NCBI RefSeq assembly: GCF_900115205.1
Contig: NZ_FOYQ01000001.1
Location: 1,329,240 to 1,393,239, forward strand
DNA: 64,000 nt
Direction of reading: 5' to 3'
From: Robiginitalea myxolifaciens
GTDB lineage: Bacteria > Bacteroidota > Bacteroidia > Flavobacteriales > Flavobacteriaceae
In this document: piece after piece, positions 45,965 to 55,800 of the stretch
Layout of the letters: the number at the start of each line of letters is the position of its first letter
Numbering within the stretch: the stretch's first letter is position 1
The notes under the pieces: generated by a model
The model's input: the letters and a program-made list of their open reading frames with translations, nothing else
Database searches by the model: none
Told to the model about the DNA's origin: nothing
Translations under genes and position numbers: made by a program

Positions 45965-46378
45965 ATGCGTAGTCTGGGTTATTTACTGATTGGAATATTT
46001 TTCGGGATTACCATGTTCAAATCCGAGGCCGCATCCTGGTTCCGGATTTATGAGATGTTTAAGTTCGACGCCTTCCATATGTATGGGATTATCGGTACCG
46101 CTGTGGGGATCGGGGTTGTGATGGTCTGGGTAATTAAGCGCTTCCGGGTACGGAGTTTTTATGGCACGCCCATTACGTTTGACAATAAGGAAACCAAGAT
46201 AGTTCGCTATGCGATGGGTGGATTGATTTTTGGTCTTGGCTGGGGCTTGGCCGGGGCTTGTCCAGGTCCGATATTCACCTTGGCCGGGGCTGGATATCTG
46301 CCGATTCTCGTGGTTTTGGCGGCGGCTATTCTCGGCACTTATGCCTACGGGTTGCTTCGCGACAAGCTACCCCACTAA
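45965..46378 (+). CDS. YeeE/YedE family protein, second half of a split transporter
   Basis: 137 aa with about four hydrophobic segments and the second family motif GLGWGLAGACPGP. It begins one base after the previous stop. The two halves probably form a complete YeeE-like pore. It is convergent with the TauE/SafE gene, with a 6-bp gap. Substrate, likely thiosulfate or another sulfur anion, is inferred from family and context. Confidence 0.88.
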   Translation: MRSLGYLLIGIFFGITMFKSEAASWFRIYEMFKFDAFHMYGIIGTAVGIGVVMVWVIKRFRVRSFYGTPITFDNKETKIVRYAMGGLIFGLGWGLAGACPGPIFTLAGAGYLPILVVLAAAILGTYAYGLLRDKLPH

Positions 46379-46384
46379 TCCAAC

Positions 46385-47137
46385 TTATTTCATCAGGAGC
46401 AGAATGGCTCCAAGGGCGGTAAGGATGAGGATCAGTTTTCTGAAGACGCCTTCCCGTATTCTTTTGACCAGCCAGATTCCAAAGAGCATTCCCAGGACCA
46501 GGGCGGGGAGTAGTGCCAGGATCATAGGGACCGCTTCGATCTGAAGGGTATCCCAAACAAAGAGATGAAAGGGCAGTTTGATTACATTGATCAACAAGAA
46601 TAACCAGGCAGCCGTGCCAATGAAGGCCTGCTTGGGCAGGCGCATTGCCAGGAAATAGATGTTGGAAAAGGCCCCTGCGAGGTTGCCCACCATTGTGGTG
46701 AAACCCGCAAGACTCCCAACAAATCCTGCAAATGCCCAATGACCTGGAACCCGTTTACTCTTGCGCAGGTCCCACCAGGCCATAACCACTACACTCCCGA
46801 TGATGATCGCGGCCATGGCCCATTTAAAGAGGGCCTCGGGCAGGTCTTTTCCCAACCAGACGCCTACGAGCATCCCCAAAAGCATCCAGGGCAGAAACTT
46901 CCAGATGTAGGACCATTCGGCATGGCGGTGATAGTAAATTACCGCCGCGATATCCCCTACAATCAATAAAGGGACCAGCCAACCTGTAGATTGGCGGGCT
47001 CCCAGGGCGAGGGCGAGCAAGGTTACGGAAAGAACAGAAGTACCCTTGATGCCTGCTTTGGAAAGCCCCTGGATAAAGGCAGCCATAAAGGCCAGAATCC
47101 AGGTACTAGTAGCCAGTTCGGGTAGGGACAAGGTCAT
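46385..47137 (-). CDS. TauE/SafE family membrane protein
   Basis: 250 aa with about eight hydrophobic segments. The N-terminal MTLSLPELATSTWILAFMAAF and AFMAAFIQGLSKAGIKGTSV pattern is typical of TauE/SafE (former DUF81) anion transporters, implicated in sulfite, sulfoacetate or taurine-related export. It closes the sulfur locus at its right end. No Crp-like dyad was seen upstream (47138-47244). Confidence 0.82.
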   Translation of the reverse strand: MTLSLPELATSTWILAFMAAFIQGLSKAGIKGTSVLSVTLLALALGARQSTGWLVPLLIVGDIAAVIYYHRHAEWSYIWKFLPWMLLGMLVGVWLGKDLPEALFKWAMAAIIIGSVVVMAWWDLRKSKRVPGHWAFAGFVGSLAGFTTMVGNLAGAFSNIYFLAMRLPKQAFIGTAAWLFLLINVIKLPFHLFVWDTLQIEAVPMILALLPALVLGMLFGIWLVKRIREGVFRKLILILTALGAILLLMK

Positions 47138-47244
47138 GGTTAGTTGGCTTATTCACGGATGTTGGGCGGGGCTGGCGGTTCCTCCGTTAGCTGTCTAAAG
47201 GTATTTCAAAAAAAATTATCTTTATCGCTAACCACAACCAAACC

Positions 47245-49080
47245 ATGGAGCTTTCCACTCTCGATTACACCCTGATCGCAGGGTTTTTCAGCCTTGTCCT
47301 TATTATAGGAATTTACGTTTCAAAAAAATCCGGTAAGAACACTACAGAATTCTTCCTGTCGGGGCGGAGTATGCCCTGGTGGTTATTGGGATTTTCAATG
47401 GTGGCCACCACCTTTTCCACCGACACCCCGAACCTGGTCACGGATATAGTCCGTAAAAATGGCGTTTCGGGAAACTGGGTTTGGTGGGCCTTTTTGCTGA
47501 CCGGATTACTCACCGTATTTGTCTATGCTAAGTTGTGGCGTCGATCGGATGTGAATACCGATATGGAATTTTACGATTTACGCTATGGTGGGAAACCGGC
47601 CCACTTTTTAAGGGGATTTCGTTCGGTTTATCTCGGGATTGTATTCAACATCATGGCGATGAGCGCAGTGACGCTCGCCGCGATCAAAATTGGGCAGGTG
47701 ATGCTCGGGCTTACGCCGATTGAAACCGTGCTTATCGGAGGAACCATTACGGTTATTTTTAGCGCTGTCGGAGGGTTCCGCGGAGTGGTGTACACGGATT
47801 TTGTCCTCTTTTTTGTCGCCATTATCGGGGCAGTAGGCGCTGCGATTTATTTGGTAAATCTCCCGGAAGTAGGGGGAGTAGCAAATTTAATCAGTCATGA
47901 AAACGTCAGCGGCAAGCTCTCCATACTTCCCGATTTTTCGGATACGGAGGCGCTAATCGGTCTTTTAATCATTCCCCTTGCCATCCAATGGTGGAGTGCC
48001 TGGTACCCGGGTGGAGAACCCGGCGGTGGCGGTTACATTGCCCAAAGAATGCTGGCTGCAAAAAATGAAAGTCACGCCATTGGGGCGACCTTCTTTTTTA
48101 ACATCATGCACTATGCGCTGCGCCCCTGGCCCTGGATCCTGGTTGCCCTGGCTTCTTTGGTAATCTACCCTGATATCGCCAGTATTCAGGAGGCTTTCCC
48201 TAACGTAGAAGAGAGTAAACTGGGGCACGACCTCGCCTATTCGGCTATGTTGACTAAATTGCCAAGCGGCCTCTTGGGCATTGTTCTGGCTTCTTTGGGC
48301 GCTGCCTATATGTCCACGATTTCAACGCATTTGAACTGGGGGTCTTCCTATGTGGTCAATGACTTTTACAAGCAGCAAATTCGCAAGGAGGCCAGTGAAA
48401 AAGAATTGGTGCTGGTGGGGAGGATCACTACCGTAATCCTGATGGTATTCAGCGCAATTTTTGCCTTGTTCCTGACCAATGCCCTGCAACTATTCGACAT
48501 CATCATCATGTTTGGCGCGGGTACCGGGCTGATATTTATTTTGCGCTGGTTTTGGTGGCGGATTAACTCCTGGAGTGAGATTTCCGCTATGTTTATCTCC
48601 GGCCTGGTTTCAATTTTATTTAATCTCACTGACCTGGGGACTACCTTCTTTGGAGGGGCTACTCCCACCGGAGAAATGGTGGAAGGGATAATGCCGGGCT
48701 GGGCCAAGTTTCCGGTGGTTGTTCTAATCACTACAATCGTGTGGGTGGTAACCATGCTTGCCACTAAACCTGAAGACAAGGAAGTCCTTTACAAGTTCTA
48801 CAAGAAAACACAGCCGGGAGGACCAGGCTGGGAGAAAGTGCGTCAACAGGCAAAGCAGGACGGCGTTTCCCTGGGTGAAGAAGACGATAAAAAATGGACC
48901 GTTCCTTCGGGCATCCTGGCAATGATCCTGGGGTGTGTTCTGGTCTATGGCTGCATGTTTGCCACAGGAAACTGGATTTATGGAAATTACGGATTGGCCG
49001 TGGGGCTATCCATAGCTGTTGTGGTGGCAGCAATACTGCTCAAAAGAGTTTGGAATACGATAAAAACGGACATACTATAG
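47245..49080 (+). CDS. Sodium:solute symporter (SSS family)
   Basis: 611 aa with 13-14 membrane segments and the SSS core (TDTPNLVTDIVRKNG; FRGVVYTDFVLFF). The N-terminus (LDYTLIAGFFSLVLIIGIYVSKK) is typical. Substrate unknown. It is followed after 2 bp by an HGSNAT/NagX-like acyltransferase, which suggests a sugar or amino-sugar substrate, by inference only. Confidence 0.88.
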   Translation: MELSTLDYTLIAGFFSLVLIIGIYVSKKSGKNTTEFFLSGRSMPWWLLGFSMVATTFSTDTPNLVTDIVRKNGVSGNWVWWAFLLTGLLTVFVYAKLWRRSDVNTDMEFYDLRYGGKPAHFLRGFRSVYLGIVFNIMAMSAVTLAAIKIGQVMLGLTPIETVLIGGTITVIFSAVGGFRGVVYTDFVLFFVAIIGAVGAAIYLVNLPEVGGVANLISHENVSGKLSILPDFSDTEALIGLLIIPLAIQWWSAWYPGGEPGGGGYIAQRMLAAKNESHAIGATFFFNIMHYALRPWPWILVALASLVIYPDIASIQEAFPNVEESKLGHDLAYSAMLTKLPSGLLGIVLASLGAAYMSTISTHLNWGSSYVVNDFYKQQIRKEASEKELVLVGRITTVILMVFSAIFALFLTNALQLFDIIIMFGAGTGLIFILRWFWWRINSWSEISAMFISGLVSILFNLTDLGTTFFGGATPTGEMVEGIMPGWAKFPVVVLITTIVWVVTMLATKPEDKEVLYKFYKKTQPGGPGWEKVRQQAKQDGVSLGEEDDKKWTVPSGILAMILGCVLVYGCMFATGNWIYGNYGLAVGLSIAVVVAAILLKRVWNTIKTDIL

Positions 49081-49082
49081 TT

Positions 49083-50171
49083 ATGAAAGAGCGCATTTTA
49101 GCTGTCGATATTTTCAGAGGACTCACCATTGCCCTGATGATCCTGGTAAACACTCCGGGTACCTGGGCGGCAGTTTACCCGCCACTGCGGCATGCGGAGT
49201 GGCATGGTTATACGCCAACCGACCTGGTTTTTCCATTCTTTCTTTTCATAGTCGGAACATCCATCGTATTCGCATATCGCAACAAAACAGCGAATTCGAA
49301 GACCTACCGCAAGATTGTGATACGCACCCTTAAGCTTATAGGTCTTGGGTTATTCCTGGGAGCATTTACCCTGGAGTTTCCTTTTTTCAAGGATTTTGCT
49401 GAAATCCGGTTCCCCGGAGTATTACAGCGTATCGGGGTCGTCTTTTTCTTTGCGGCGCTACTCTATTTGCACTTCCGCAAGAAAGGGCTGATCGTTATCA
49501 CTGCGGCCATCCTGATAGGTTATTGGTTGTGGATGGCTTACCTCCCGCTCGACGGGGCCGCCCCAAGCCTGGAGCGGGTAGCGAACAACTGGGCCAATTA
49601 TATCGATGTAAACCTCTTTGGCAGCCATACCTATAAACCGGATTACGATCCTGAAGGCCTGCTGAGTACCCTGCCTTCCATAGCCACTTCACTCCTGGGT
49701 ATCTTTACAGGGCTTTTGTTGGTTTCCAAGCGGGACGATAAACTAAAAGTGATGCTCCTGATGGGGGTAATCATGCTAATAGTCGGAACGCTTTGGGGCA
49801 TGGTTTTCCCAATTAACAAGGCGCTGTGGACCAGCTCTTTTGTGCTGGTTACTGCCGGCTGGGCTAATCTGGTACTAGGGCTTATCTATTATCTCACAGA
49901 TATGCGGGGGATACGTTTTGGGAGTATTTTCAGCAAGGTTGGAGCCAATGCCATTACGGTCTATTTCCTCTCCAGTTTTATCGCAAAGCTATTCTACCTG
50001 ATACGGGTCAATGAAGACCATGGGGTACATAGCTGGCTCTTTGATACCATTTATGTACACGATGGGGTTCCCCTGGAATTTTCCTCCCTCCTGTATGGAC
50101 TTTCCGTGACAGGATTCTATCTCTTTCTGGGTTGGTGGATGTACCGCAAGGGGATATTTATCAAGGTCTAG
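49083..50171 (+). CDS. HGSNAT/NagX-like (DUF5009) membrane acyltransferase
   Basis: 362 aa from the ATG at 49083, 2 bp after the symporter stop; the open frame extends upstream inside the symporter gene. The signature is VDIFRGLTIALMILVNTPGTW, followed by about ten membrane helices, as in heparan-α-glucosaminide N-acetyltransferase relatives and bacterial NagX. It could acetylate a sugar at the inner membrane, using cytosolic acetyl-CoA. Confidence 0.85.
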   Translation: MKERILAVDIFRGLTIALMILVNTPGTWAAVYPPLRHAEWHGYTPTDLVFPFFLFIVGTSIVFAYRNKTANSKTYRKIVIRTLKLIGLGLFLGAFTLEFPFFKDFAEIRFPGVLQRIGVVFFFAALLYLHFRKKGLIVITAAILIGYWLWMAYLPLDGAAPSLERVANNWANYIDVNLFGSHTYKPDYDPEGLLSTLPSIATSLLGIFTGLLLVSKRDDKLKVMLLMGVIMLIVGTLWGMVFPINKALWTSSFVLVTAGWANLVLGLIYYLTDMRGIRFGSIFSKVGANAITVYFLSSFIAKLFYLIRVNEDHGVHSWLFDTIYVHDGVPLEFSSLLYGLSVTGFYLFLGWWMYRKGIFIKV

Positions 50172-50764
50172 CCCGCGTCCCGCTGTTCCAGTAAGCGGGC
50201 CACGTATTTCCCGATCATATCAAATTCCAGGTTAACCTTAGTACCTGCCGTATAGGTTTTGAAGCGGGTGTGTTCGTAGGTATATGGGATTATAGCCACA
50301 CTGAACTTTCCCGGTGAAGAATCAACCACAGTAAGGCTTACGCCGTCTACGGTGATGGAACCTTTTTCCACGGTAAGTTTGCCCGGACCTGTCGGATAGG
50401 CAAAGTGAAAAACCCAACTCCCGTCCAGGGCTTCGACACTTTCACACTCCCCTACCTGATCTACATGCCCCTGTACCAGGTGACCATCAAGGCGGTCTCC
50501 CAGTTTCATGGCGCGTTCGAGGTTTACAATATCGCCCACCTTCAAATCCCCGAGGTTGGAACGACTCAGCGTTTCGGCCACGGCGGTAACGGTATATTCG
50601 CCAGGCTGGATATCTACCACAGTAAGACAAACCCCGTTATGGGCAAGGCTTTGGTCTATTTTCAGCTCACAGGACAGGCTGGATTTCAGGGTGAGATGCA
50701 AATTGGTGCCTTCTTGTTCGATTCCCGAAACCAGGCCAAGAGTTTCTATTATACCAGTAAACAT
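50168..50764 (-). CDS. ribE: Riboflavin synthase, alpha chain
   Basis: 198 aa in two lumazine-binding repeats. MFTGIIETLG is the canonical start, and the paired motifs NGVCLTVVD and DGVSLTVVD mark the two halves. It converts two 6,7-dimethyl-8-ribityllumazine molecules to riboflavin. Its stop overlaps the HGSNAT-like stop. It is divergent from pdxA. Confidence 0.95.
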   Translation of the reverse strand: MFTGIIETLGLVSGIEQEGTNLHLTLKSSLSCELKIDQSLAHNGVCLTVVDIQPGEYTVTAVAETLSRSNLGDLKVGDIVNLERAMKLGDRLDGHLVQGHVDQVGECESVEALDGSWVFHFAYPTGPGKLTVEKGSITVDGVSLTVVDSSPGKFSVAIIPYTYEHTRFKTYTAGTKVNLEFDMIGKYVARLLEQRDAG

Positions 50765-50821
50765 ATCGCGCTATTTTGTCTAATTTTACGCATTTAAAAT
50801 TGGTACAAAGGTACATCATTC

Positions 50822-51898
50822 ATGCAGGAAGCAGGACAACCCCTTAAAGTCGGTATTTCAATTGGCGACCTCAGTGGTATCGGATGCGAAATTATTCTCA
50901 AAACCTTCGAGGACAGCAGAATGCTGGAACTCTGTACCCCGGTAATTTTTGCTGCCGCTAAAACCATATCCCGACAAAAAGATGCACTGGGCATCGATTT
51001 GCGCTTCCAGGGTATTGGGCGTGTTGAACAGGCGGTGGAGGGAAAGATCAACGTTGTTAATGTGTGGAAGGACAGCCCGGAGATTCCAATGGGAAAAGCC
51101 TCTCCTGAATCGGGGGCTTTTGCTATTAAATCCCTCAAGGCTGCTGTAGCTGCCCTGAAGTCCGGGGCTGTAGATTTGTTGGTTACCGCCCCCATCGATA
51201 AGAAATCCGTGCAGTCCGACGCCTTCAAGTTTCCCGGACACACGGATTACCTCGCTCAGGAACTCGAAGGCGAAAGCCTGATGTTTATGGTAACCGACAC
51301 CCTGAAAGTGGGCTTGCTTACCGATCATGTCCCCGTTTCTCAGGCTCCGAGCATGATTACCCCAAAGTTGCTGGAACAAAAGGTCGTGGCCATGGAGAAG
51401 TCCCTGATCCAGGATTTTCGGATACAGCGTCCGCGTATTGCCGTGTTGGGGATCAACCCCCACAGTGGCGATGAAGGCGTAATCGGGCGGGAAGACGAGG
51501 ATATTATGAAGCCGACGCTCGCCAAGCTTGCCGCAGCGGGACACCTGGTGTTTGGCCCCTATGCCGCCGACACCTTTTTTGCTTCAGGCAATCACGAAAA
51601 ATTTGATGCAGTTCTGGCCGGATACCACGATCAGGGGTTGATTCCGTTCAAAACGCTTGCCTTTGGGAAAGGGGTGAATTTTACGGCGGGTTTATCCCAG
51701 GTCAGGACTTCCCCCGACCACGGTACTGCCTATGATATTGCGGGCAAGGGAATCGCCGATCCGTCTTCTTTCCGGGAAGCCCTGTTTACAGGGATTCGAA
51801 TCCTCCGGAATCGCAGAGAATTCGAAGCGCTTACGAGTAATCCATTAAAGCAGCAAAAACTCAAGAGGCCACCGCGAAAAGGTTCGCGGAAGAAATAG
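50822..51898 (+). CDS. pdxA: 4-hydroxythreonine-4-phosphate dehydrogenase
   Basis: 358 aa. The family metal-binding motifs are visible: PGHTDYLA, DHVPVSQ and YHDQGLIPFK. N-terminal IGDLSGIGCEIILKTF is typical. It catalyses NAD-dependent oxidation in the DXP-dependent pyridoxal phosphate pathway. The next gene starts 48 bp downstream behind its own promoter. Confidence 0.95.
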   Translation: MQEAGQPLKVGISIGDLSGIGCEIILKTFEDSRMLELCTPVIFAAAKTISRQKDALGIDLRFQGIGRVEQAVEGKINVVNVWKDSPEIPMGKASPESGAFAIKSLKAAVAALKSGAVDLLVTAPIDKKSVQSDAFKFPGHTDYLAQELEGESLMFMVTDTLKVGLLTDHVPVSQAPSMITPKLLEQKVVAMEKSLIQDFRIQRPRIAVLGINPHSGDEGVIGREDEDIMKPTLAKLAAAGHLVFGPYAADTFFASGNHEKFDAVLAGYHDQGLIPFKTLAFGKGVNFTAGLSQVRTSPDHGTAYDIAGKGIADPSSFREALFTGIRILRNRREFEALTSNPLKQQKLKRPPRKGSRKK

Positions 51899-51908
51899 GC
51901 CAGGAGTA

Positions 51909-51938
51909 TTGGCATTTCACAAAAAAAGGATATCTTTG
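51909..51938 (+). promoter_or_regulatory. Promoter of yceD-rpmF block
   Basis: TATCTTTG (51931-51938) is a full match to TAnnTTTG. A TTGG at 51909-51912 sits at about the spacing expected for the -33 TTTG element. The yceD start follows 8 bp after the -7 element. Confidence 0.6.
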
Positions 51939-51946
51939 CACGCCCT

Positions 51947-52498
51947 ATGAGCATGGAGGAAAGGAAGCGTTTGAAGGAATTTGAAATTCCATTTTCAGGC
52001 CTGAAGCAGGGGAAGCATCAATTTGAGTATCAGATTGATCAGGAGTTCTTTGACGATTTCGATTACGAGGAGTTCAACCACTGCGAGGTAAATGTTGTGG
52101 CCGATCTGCATAAAATGAGCACCATGATGGAGCTTGAATTGCAGGCGTCCGGAACCGTGAACCTCGCCTGTGACAGCTCTGGGGAACCCTTTGACCAACC
52201 TATTTCCGGGAAACTGGATCTGGTGATTAAGTTCGGGGATACCTACAGTGATGAGGACGATGAAATCCTGGTATTGCCCCACGGGGAGCACCAGTTTAAC
52301 ATTGCCCAGTACGTTTATGAAATGATTGTGCTGGCGGTCCCTTCCAAAAGGATTCATCCCGGAGTTCTCGATGGAACCCTCAAGTCGGAAGCGCTGGACA
52401 AATTGAAAGAATTAGAACCCAGGCAGGACAAACAGTCTACTGATGAGACAGACCCCCGGTGGGATGCCCTGCGGAATTTATTAACAGATAAAAAGTAA
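51947..52498 (+). CDS. yceD: YceD/DUF177 family protein
   Basis: 183 aa. The central motif [20 protein letters not shown] is the DUF177 hallmark, though with one Cys where many have two. The gene precedes rpmF in most bacteria and is linked to 23S rRNA metabolism. An alternative start is ATG at 51953. Confidence 0.88.
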   Translation: MSMEERKRLKEFEIPFSGLKQGKHQFEYQIDQEFFDDFDYEEFNHCEVNVVADLHKMSTMMELELQASGTVNLACDSSGEPFDQPISGKLDLVIKFGDTYSDEDDEILVLPHGEHQFNIAQYVYEMIVLAVPSKRIHPGVLDGTLKSEALDKLKELEPRQDKQSTDETDPRWDALRNLLTDKK

Positions 52499-52503
52499 GC
52501 GAT

Positions 52504-52701
52504 ATGGCACATCCTAAACGTAAGACTTCAAAAACCCGTAGGGATAAGCGGCGTACGCACTATAAGGCTTCGGCCCCTACACTGGCTACAGATCCGACAA
52601 CCGGAGAAGTTCACCTCTATCACCGCGCCCACTGGCACGAGGGTAAGTTATACTATCGTGGTCAGGTACTGGTCGACAAGTCTGAGGAAGCGATTGTTTG
52701 A
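52504..52701 (+). CDS. rpmF: Ribosomal protein L32
   Basis: 65 aa. [20 protein letters not shown] is the L32 signature. No CxxC pairs are present, so this is the zinc-free form. It lies 5 bp after yceD and is followed by a strong terminator. Confidence 0.96.
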   Translation: MAHPKRKTSKTRRDKRRTHYKASAPTLATDPTTGEVHLYHRAHWHEGKLYYRGQVLVDKSEEAIV

Positions 52702-52720
52702 TTTCCGCCTGAAAGAATTT

Positions 52721-52751
52721 AACTCCCACTGCAGCCAGTGGGAGTTTTTTT
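52721..52751 (+). terminator. Rho-independent terminator after rpmF
   Basis: An 11-bp stem AACTCCCACTG/CAGTGGGAGTT (52721-52731 and 52736-52746) with a 4-nt loop is followed by a run of seven T. Confidence 0.93.
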
Positions 52752-52867
52752 ATGGCCCGAATTCACTCAAAATTGGTAAAAACCGGGCATTATTGGCGAT
52801 TTATCCTTAATTTTCACCACTTTTAGGCCTTTTCGAAAGGGTTCCTGATGAAAACACCGAAACGAAA

Positions 52868-53869
52868 ATGACTGAGATCACGGCAGCGATTACCGCTGTA
52901 GGAGCTTATCTTCCCGACCACAGACTAACCAACGCCGAGTTGGAAACCATGGTCGAAACTAACGACGAATGGATAACCACGCGAACCGGTATCAAGGAGC
53001 GCCGCATCCTTCGCGATAAAGATAAAGGGACTTCTTACCTGGCCATCAAGGCAGCTGAAGACCTGATTCAAAAAAAGAACCTGGACCCGGCTGAAATTGA
53101 TCTGGTGCTGGTGGGGACAGCAACTCCGGATATGCCGGTAGCTTCCACTGCAGTATATGTCGCTTCAGAGATCGGTGCGGTCAATGCCTTTGCCTACGAT
53201 ATACAGGCGGCCTGTTCCAACTTTCTCTACGGCATGTCTACCGCAGCAAGTTATGTGGCTTCCGGCCGTTACAAGAAAGTGCTGCTGATCGGGGCCGACA
53301 AGATGTCTTCGATTATCGATTATACCGATCGTGCCACCTGTATCATATTTGGAGATGGCGCCGGTGCGGTGTTGTTTGAACCTTCTGAAGAAGGCTACGG
53401 GCTTCAGGACGAATATTTAAGATCCGATGGCCAGGGGCGTCAATTCTTGAAAATTGAGGCGGGGGGATCCCTGATGCCGGCCAGTGAGGAAACAGTCCGT
53501 AACAAAAAGCACTACGTTTACCAGGATGGGAAGTCGGTATTTAAGTTTGCCGTTTCCAACATGGCAGATGTGGCTGCAAAAATTATGGAGCGCAACAACC
53601 TGTCCGAGGAAGATGTTCAGTGGTTGGTGCCTCACCAGGCCAATAAGCGTATCATTGATGCAACTGCAAACCGTATGGGAGTAGACAGTTCAAAGGTGAT
53701 GATGAATATTGAGAAGTACGGCAATACCACCTCGGCTACCCTGCCGCTATTGTTAAACGATTACGAAAAACAGCTCAAGAAAGGAGATAACCTGGTCTTT
53801 GCTGCCTTTGGAGGCGGCTTTACCTGGGGCGCTGTCTACCTGACCTGGGCGTACGATACTGACGCATAA
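52868..53869 (+). CDS. fabH: 3-oxoacyl-[ACP] synthase III
   Basis: 333 aa thiolase fold. The catalytic Cys is in IQAACSNFLYGM, the His in VPHQANKRI and the Asn in KYGNTTSATLP. It condenses acetyl-CoA with malonyl-ACP to start fatty-acid synthesis. It heads a same-strand fabH-accB-accC run. Confidence 0.96.
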   Translation: MTEITAAITAVGAYLPDHRLTNAELETMVETNDEWITTRTGIKERRILRDKDKGTSYLAIKAAEDLIQKKNLDPAEIDLVLVGTATPDMPVASTAVYVASEIGAVNAFAYDIQAACSNFLYGMSTAASYVASGRYKKVLLIGADKMSSIIDYTDRATCIIFGDGAGAVLFEPSEEGYGLQDEYLRSDGQGRQFLKIEAGGSLMPASEETVRNKKHYVYQDGKSVFKFAVSNMADVAAKIMERNNLSEEDVQWLVPHQANKRIIDATANRMGVDSSKVMMNIEKYGNTTSATLPLLLNDYEKQLKKGDNLVFAAFGGGFTWGAVYLTWAYDTDA

Positions 53870-53891
53870 CGAACTAACTAAACCGAAATCC

Positions 53892-54380
53892 ATGGATATT
53901 AAAGAAATTCAAAGTCTGATCAAATTCGTGGCTAAGTCCGGAGCCAGCGAAGTAAAGCTGGAAACTGACGACATTAAGATCACGATCAGGACCGGGTCGG
54001 CTTCTTCCGGAGGAGAGACCACCTATGTCCAGCAGATCCCAATGCCTGCACAGCAGCCGATGGCCCAGGCGCCTGCAGCACCAGCAGCTCCGGCTCCTGC
54101 CGCTGCTGAAGAAGCTCCGAAGGCAGAGGACGATTCTAAGTATATCACTATAAAATCGCCGATCATTGGAACCTTTTATCGCAAGCCTTCGCCCGATAAG
54201 CCTTCCTTCGTTGAGGTTGGAGATACTATTTCCCAGGGAGATGTTCTTTGTGTGATCGAGGCTATGAAACTGTTCAATGATATTGAATCAGAAGTCTCCG
54301 GAAAAGTGGTCAAGGTACTGGTAGATGATTCTTCTCCGGTGGAGTTTGACCAGCCCCTTTTCCTGATCGATCCCTCCTAG
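53892..54380 (+). CDS. accB: Biotin carboxyl carrier protein of acetyl-CoA carboxylase
   Basis: 162 aa. An N-terminal domain, an Ala/Pro-rich flexible linker (about 50-75) and a C-terminal biotinyl domain with EAMKLF, whose Lys carries biotin. It works with the AccC product downstream. Confidence 0.96.
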   Translation: MDIKEIQSLIKFVAKSGASEVKLETDDIKITIRTGSASSGGETTYVQQIPMPAQQPMAQAPAAPAAPAPAAAEEAPKAEDDSKYITIKSPIIGTFYRKPSPDKPSFVEVGDTISQGDVLCVIEAMKLFNDIESEVSGKVVKVLVDDSSPVEFDQPLFLIDPS

Positions 54381-54438
54381 GGGTAGTACGGGTTAACCCC
54401 CGTATGAATTGCTAAGCGACTAACATTAACTCAAGGTT

Positions 54439-55788
54439 ATGTTCAAAAAAATATTGATCGCAAACCGCGGCGAGATTGCCCTGCGCATTATTCGGACCTG
54501 TAAGGAAATGGGGATTAAAACGGTTGCCGTTTACTCCAAGGCCGATGAGGAAAGCCTTCACGTGCGCTTCGCCGACGAAGCCGTTTGTATTGGCCCTGCG
54601 CCCAGTTCGGAGTCCTATCTCAAAATCCCGAATATTATCGCAGCAGCGGAAATCACGAATGCCGATGCGATCCACCCGGGCTATGGATTCCTGTCTGAAA
54701 ATTCCAAGTTTTCCCGAATTTGTGCGGAACACGAAATAAAGTTTATCGGGGCCACCGGCGACCAGATCGACAAAATGGGCGATAAGGCAACGGCGAAGGC
54801 TACGATGAAAAAGGCAGGCGTGCCGACGATACCCGGTTCGGAAGGACTCCTCAAAGACTTGGATGACGCTAAAAAAGTTGCTGCGAAAATGGGCTATCCC
54901 GTGATGATCAAAGCCACGGCAGGTGGTGGAGGAAAGGGAATGCGCGCCATCTGGAAAGAAGAGGAAATGGAAAAGAATTTCGAAAGTGCTGTCAAAGAAG
55001 CGACAGCGGCTTTCGGAAATGGCGGGATGTATATGGAGAAGCTTATCGAAGAGCCGCGCCATATCGAAATCCAGGTGGTCGGTGACCAGTTTGGAAAGGC
55101 CTGTCACCTCTCTGAGCGGGATTGTTCTGTGCAACGTCGCCACCAAAAACTCACCGAGGAAACTCCTTCTCCTTTTATGACGGACAAGCTCCGGGATGCC
55201 ATGGGGAAGGCCGCAGTTAAAGCTGCGGAATACATCAAGTACGAAGGTGCCGGAACCGTTGAATTCCTGGTAGATAAGCACCGGAATTTCTACTTCATGG
55301 AGATGAATACACGGATCCAGGTAGAGCACCCAATTACCGAGCAGGTAATTGATTATGACCTGATTCGCGAACAGATCCTGGTAGCTGCAGGAGTTCCGAT
55401 TTCCGGAAAGAACTATGTTCCGAAATTGCACTCCATCGAATGCCGTATCAACGCGGAGGATCCTTATAACGATTTCCGACCCTCACCGGGGCGCATTACG
55501 ACCCTGCACACGCCGGGAGGCCACGGGGTTCGTCTGGACACTCACGTTTACAGTGGATACATTATCCCCCCGAACTACGACTCCATGATCGCCAAATTGA
55601 TTACCACCGCCCAGACCCGGGAGGAGGCTATCAACAAAATGAAGCGTGCCCTGGATGAGTTTGTGATCGAAGGGATCAAGACCACCATTCCGTTCCACCG
55701 GCAACTTATGGACCACCCCGATTACCTGGCTGGGAATTACACCACCAAGTTTATGGAGGACTTCAAGATTAAGCCCGAGGAGGAGTAA
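54439..55788 (+). CDS. accC: Biotin carboxylase subunit of acetyl-CoA carboxylase
   Basis: 449 aa, full length. [20 protein letters not shown] at the start, GGGGKGMR in the ATP-grasp glycine loop, and [11 protein letters not shown]. It carboxylates biotin on AccB using ATP and bicarbonate. It is followed after 12 bp by a flavoprotein gene. Confidence 0.97.
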   Translation: MFKKILIANRGEIALRIIRTCKEMGIKTVAVYSKADEESLHVRFADEAVCIGPAPSSESYLKIPNIIAAAEITNADAIHPGYGFLSENSKFSRICAEHEIKFIGATGDQIDKMGDKATAKATMKKAGVPTIPGSEGLLKDLDDAKKVAAKMGYPVMIKATAGGGGKGMRAIWKEEEMEKNFESAVKEATAAFGNGGMYMEKLIEEPRHIEIQVVGDQFGKACHLSERDCSVQRRHQKLTEETPSPFMTDKLRDAMGKAAVKAAEYIKYEGAGTVEFLVDKHRNFYFMEMNTRIQVEHPITEQVIDYDLIREQILVAAGVPISGKNYVPKLHSIECRINAEDPYNDFRPSPGRITTLHTPGGHGVRLDTHVYSGYIIPPNYDSMIAKLITTAQTREEAINKMKRALDEFVIEGIKTTIPFHRQLMDHPDYLAGNYTTKFMEDFKIKPEEE

Positions 55789-55800
55789 AATTTTCCTCAG

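Noticed and set aside
47138-47244. Crp-like dyad before the TauE/SafE gene
   Set aside because: No GTAAC-N4-GT(T/C)AC match was present in the intergenic region.
54412-55431. Long minus-strand frame opposite accC
   Set aside because: It is a shadow of a highly conserved gene, with no family features.
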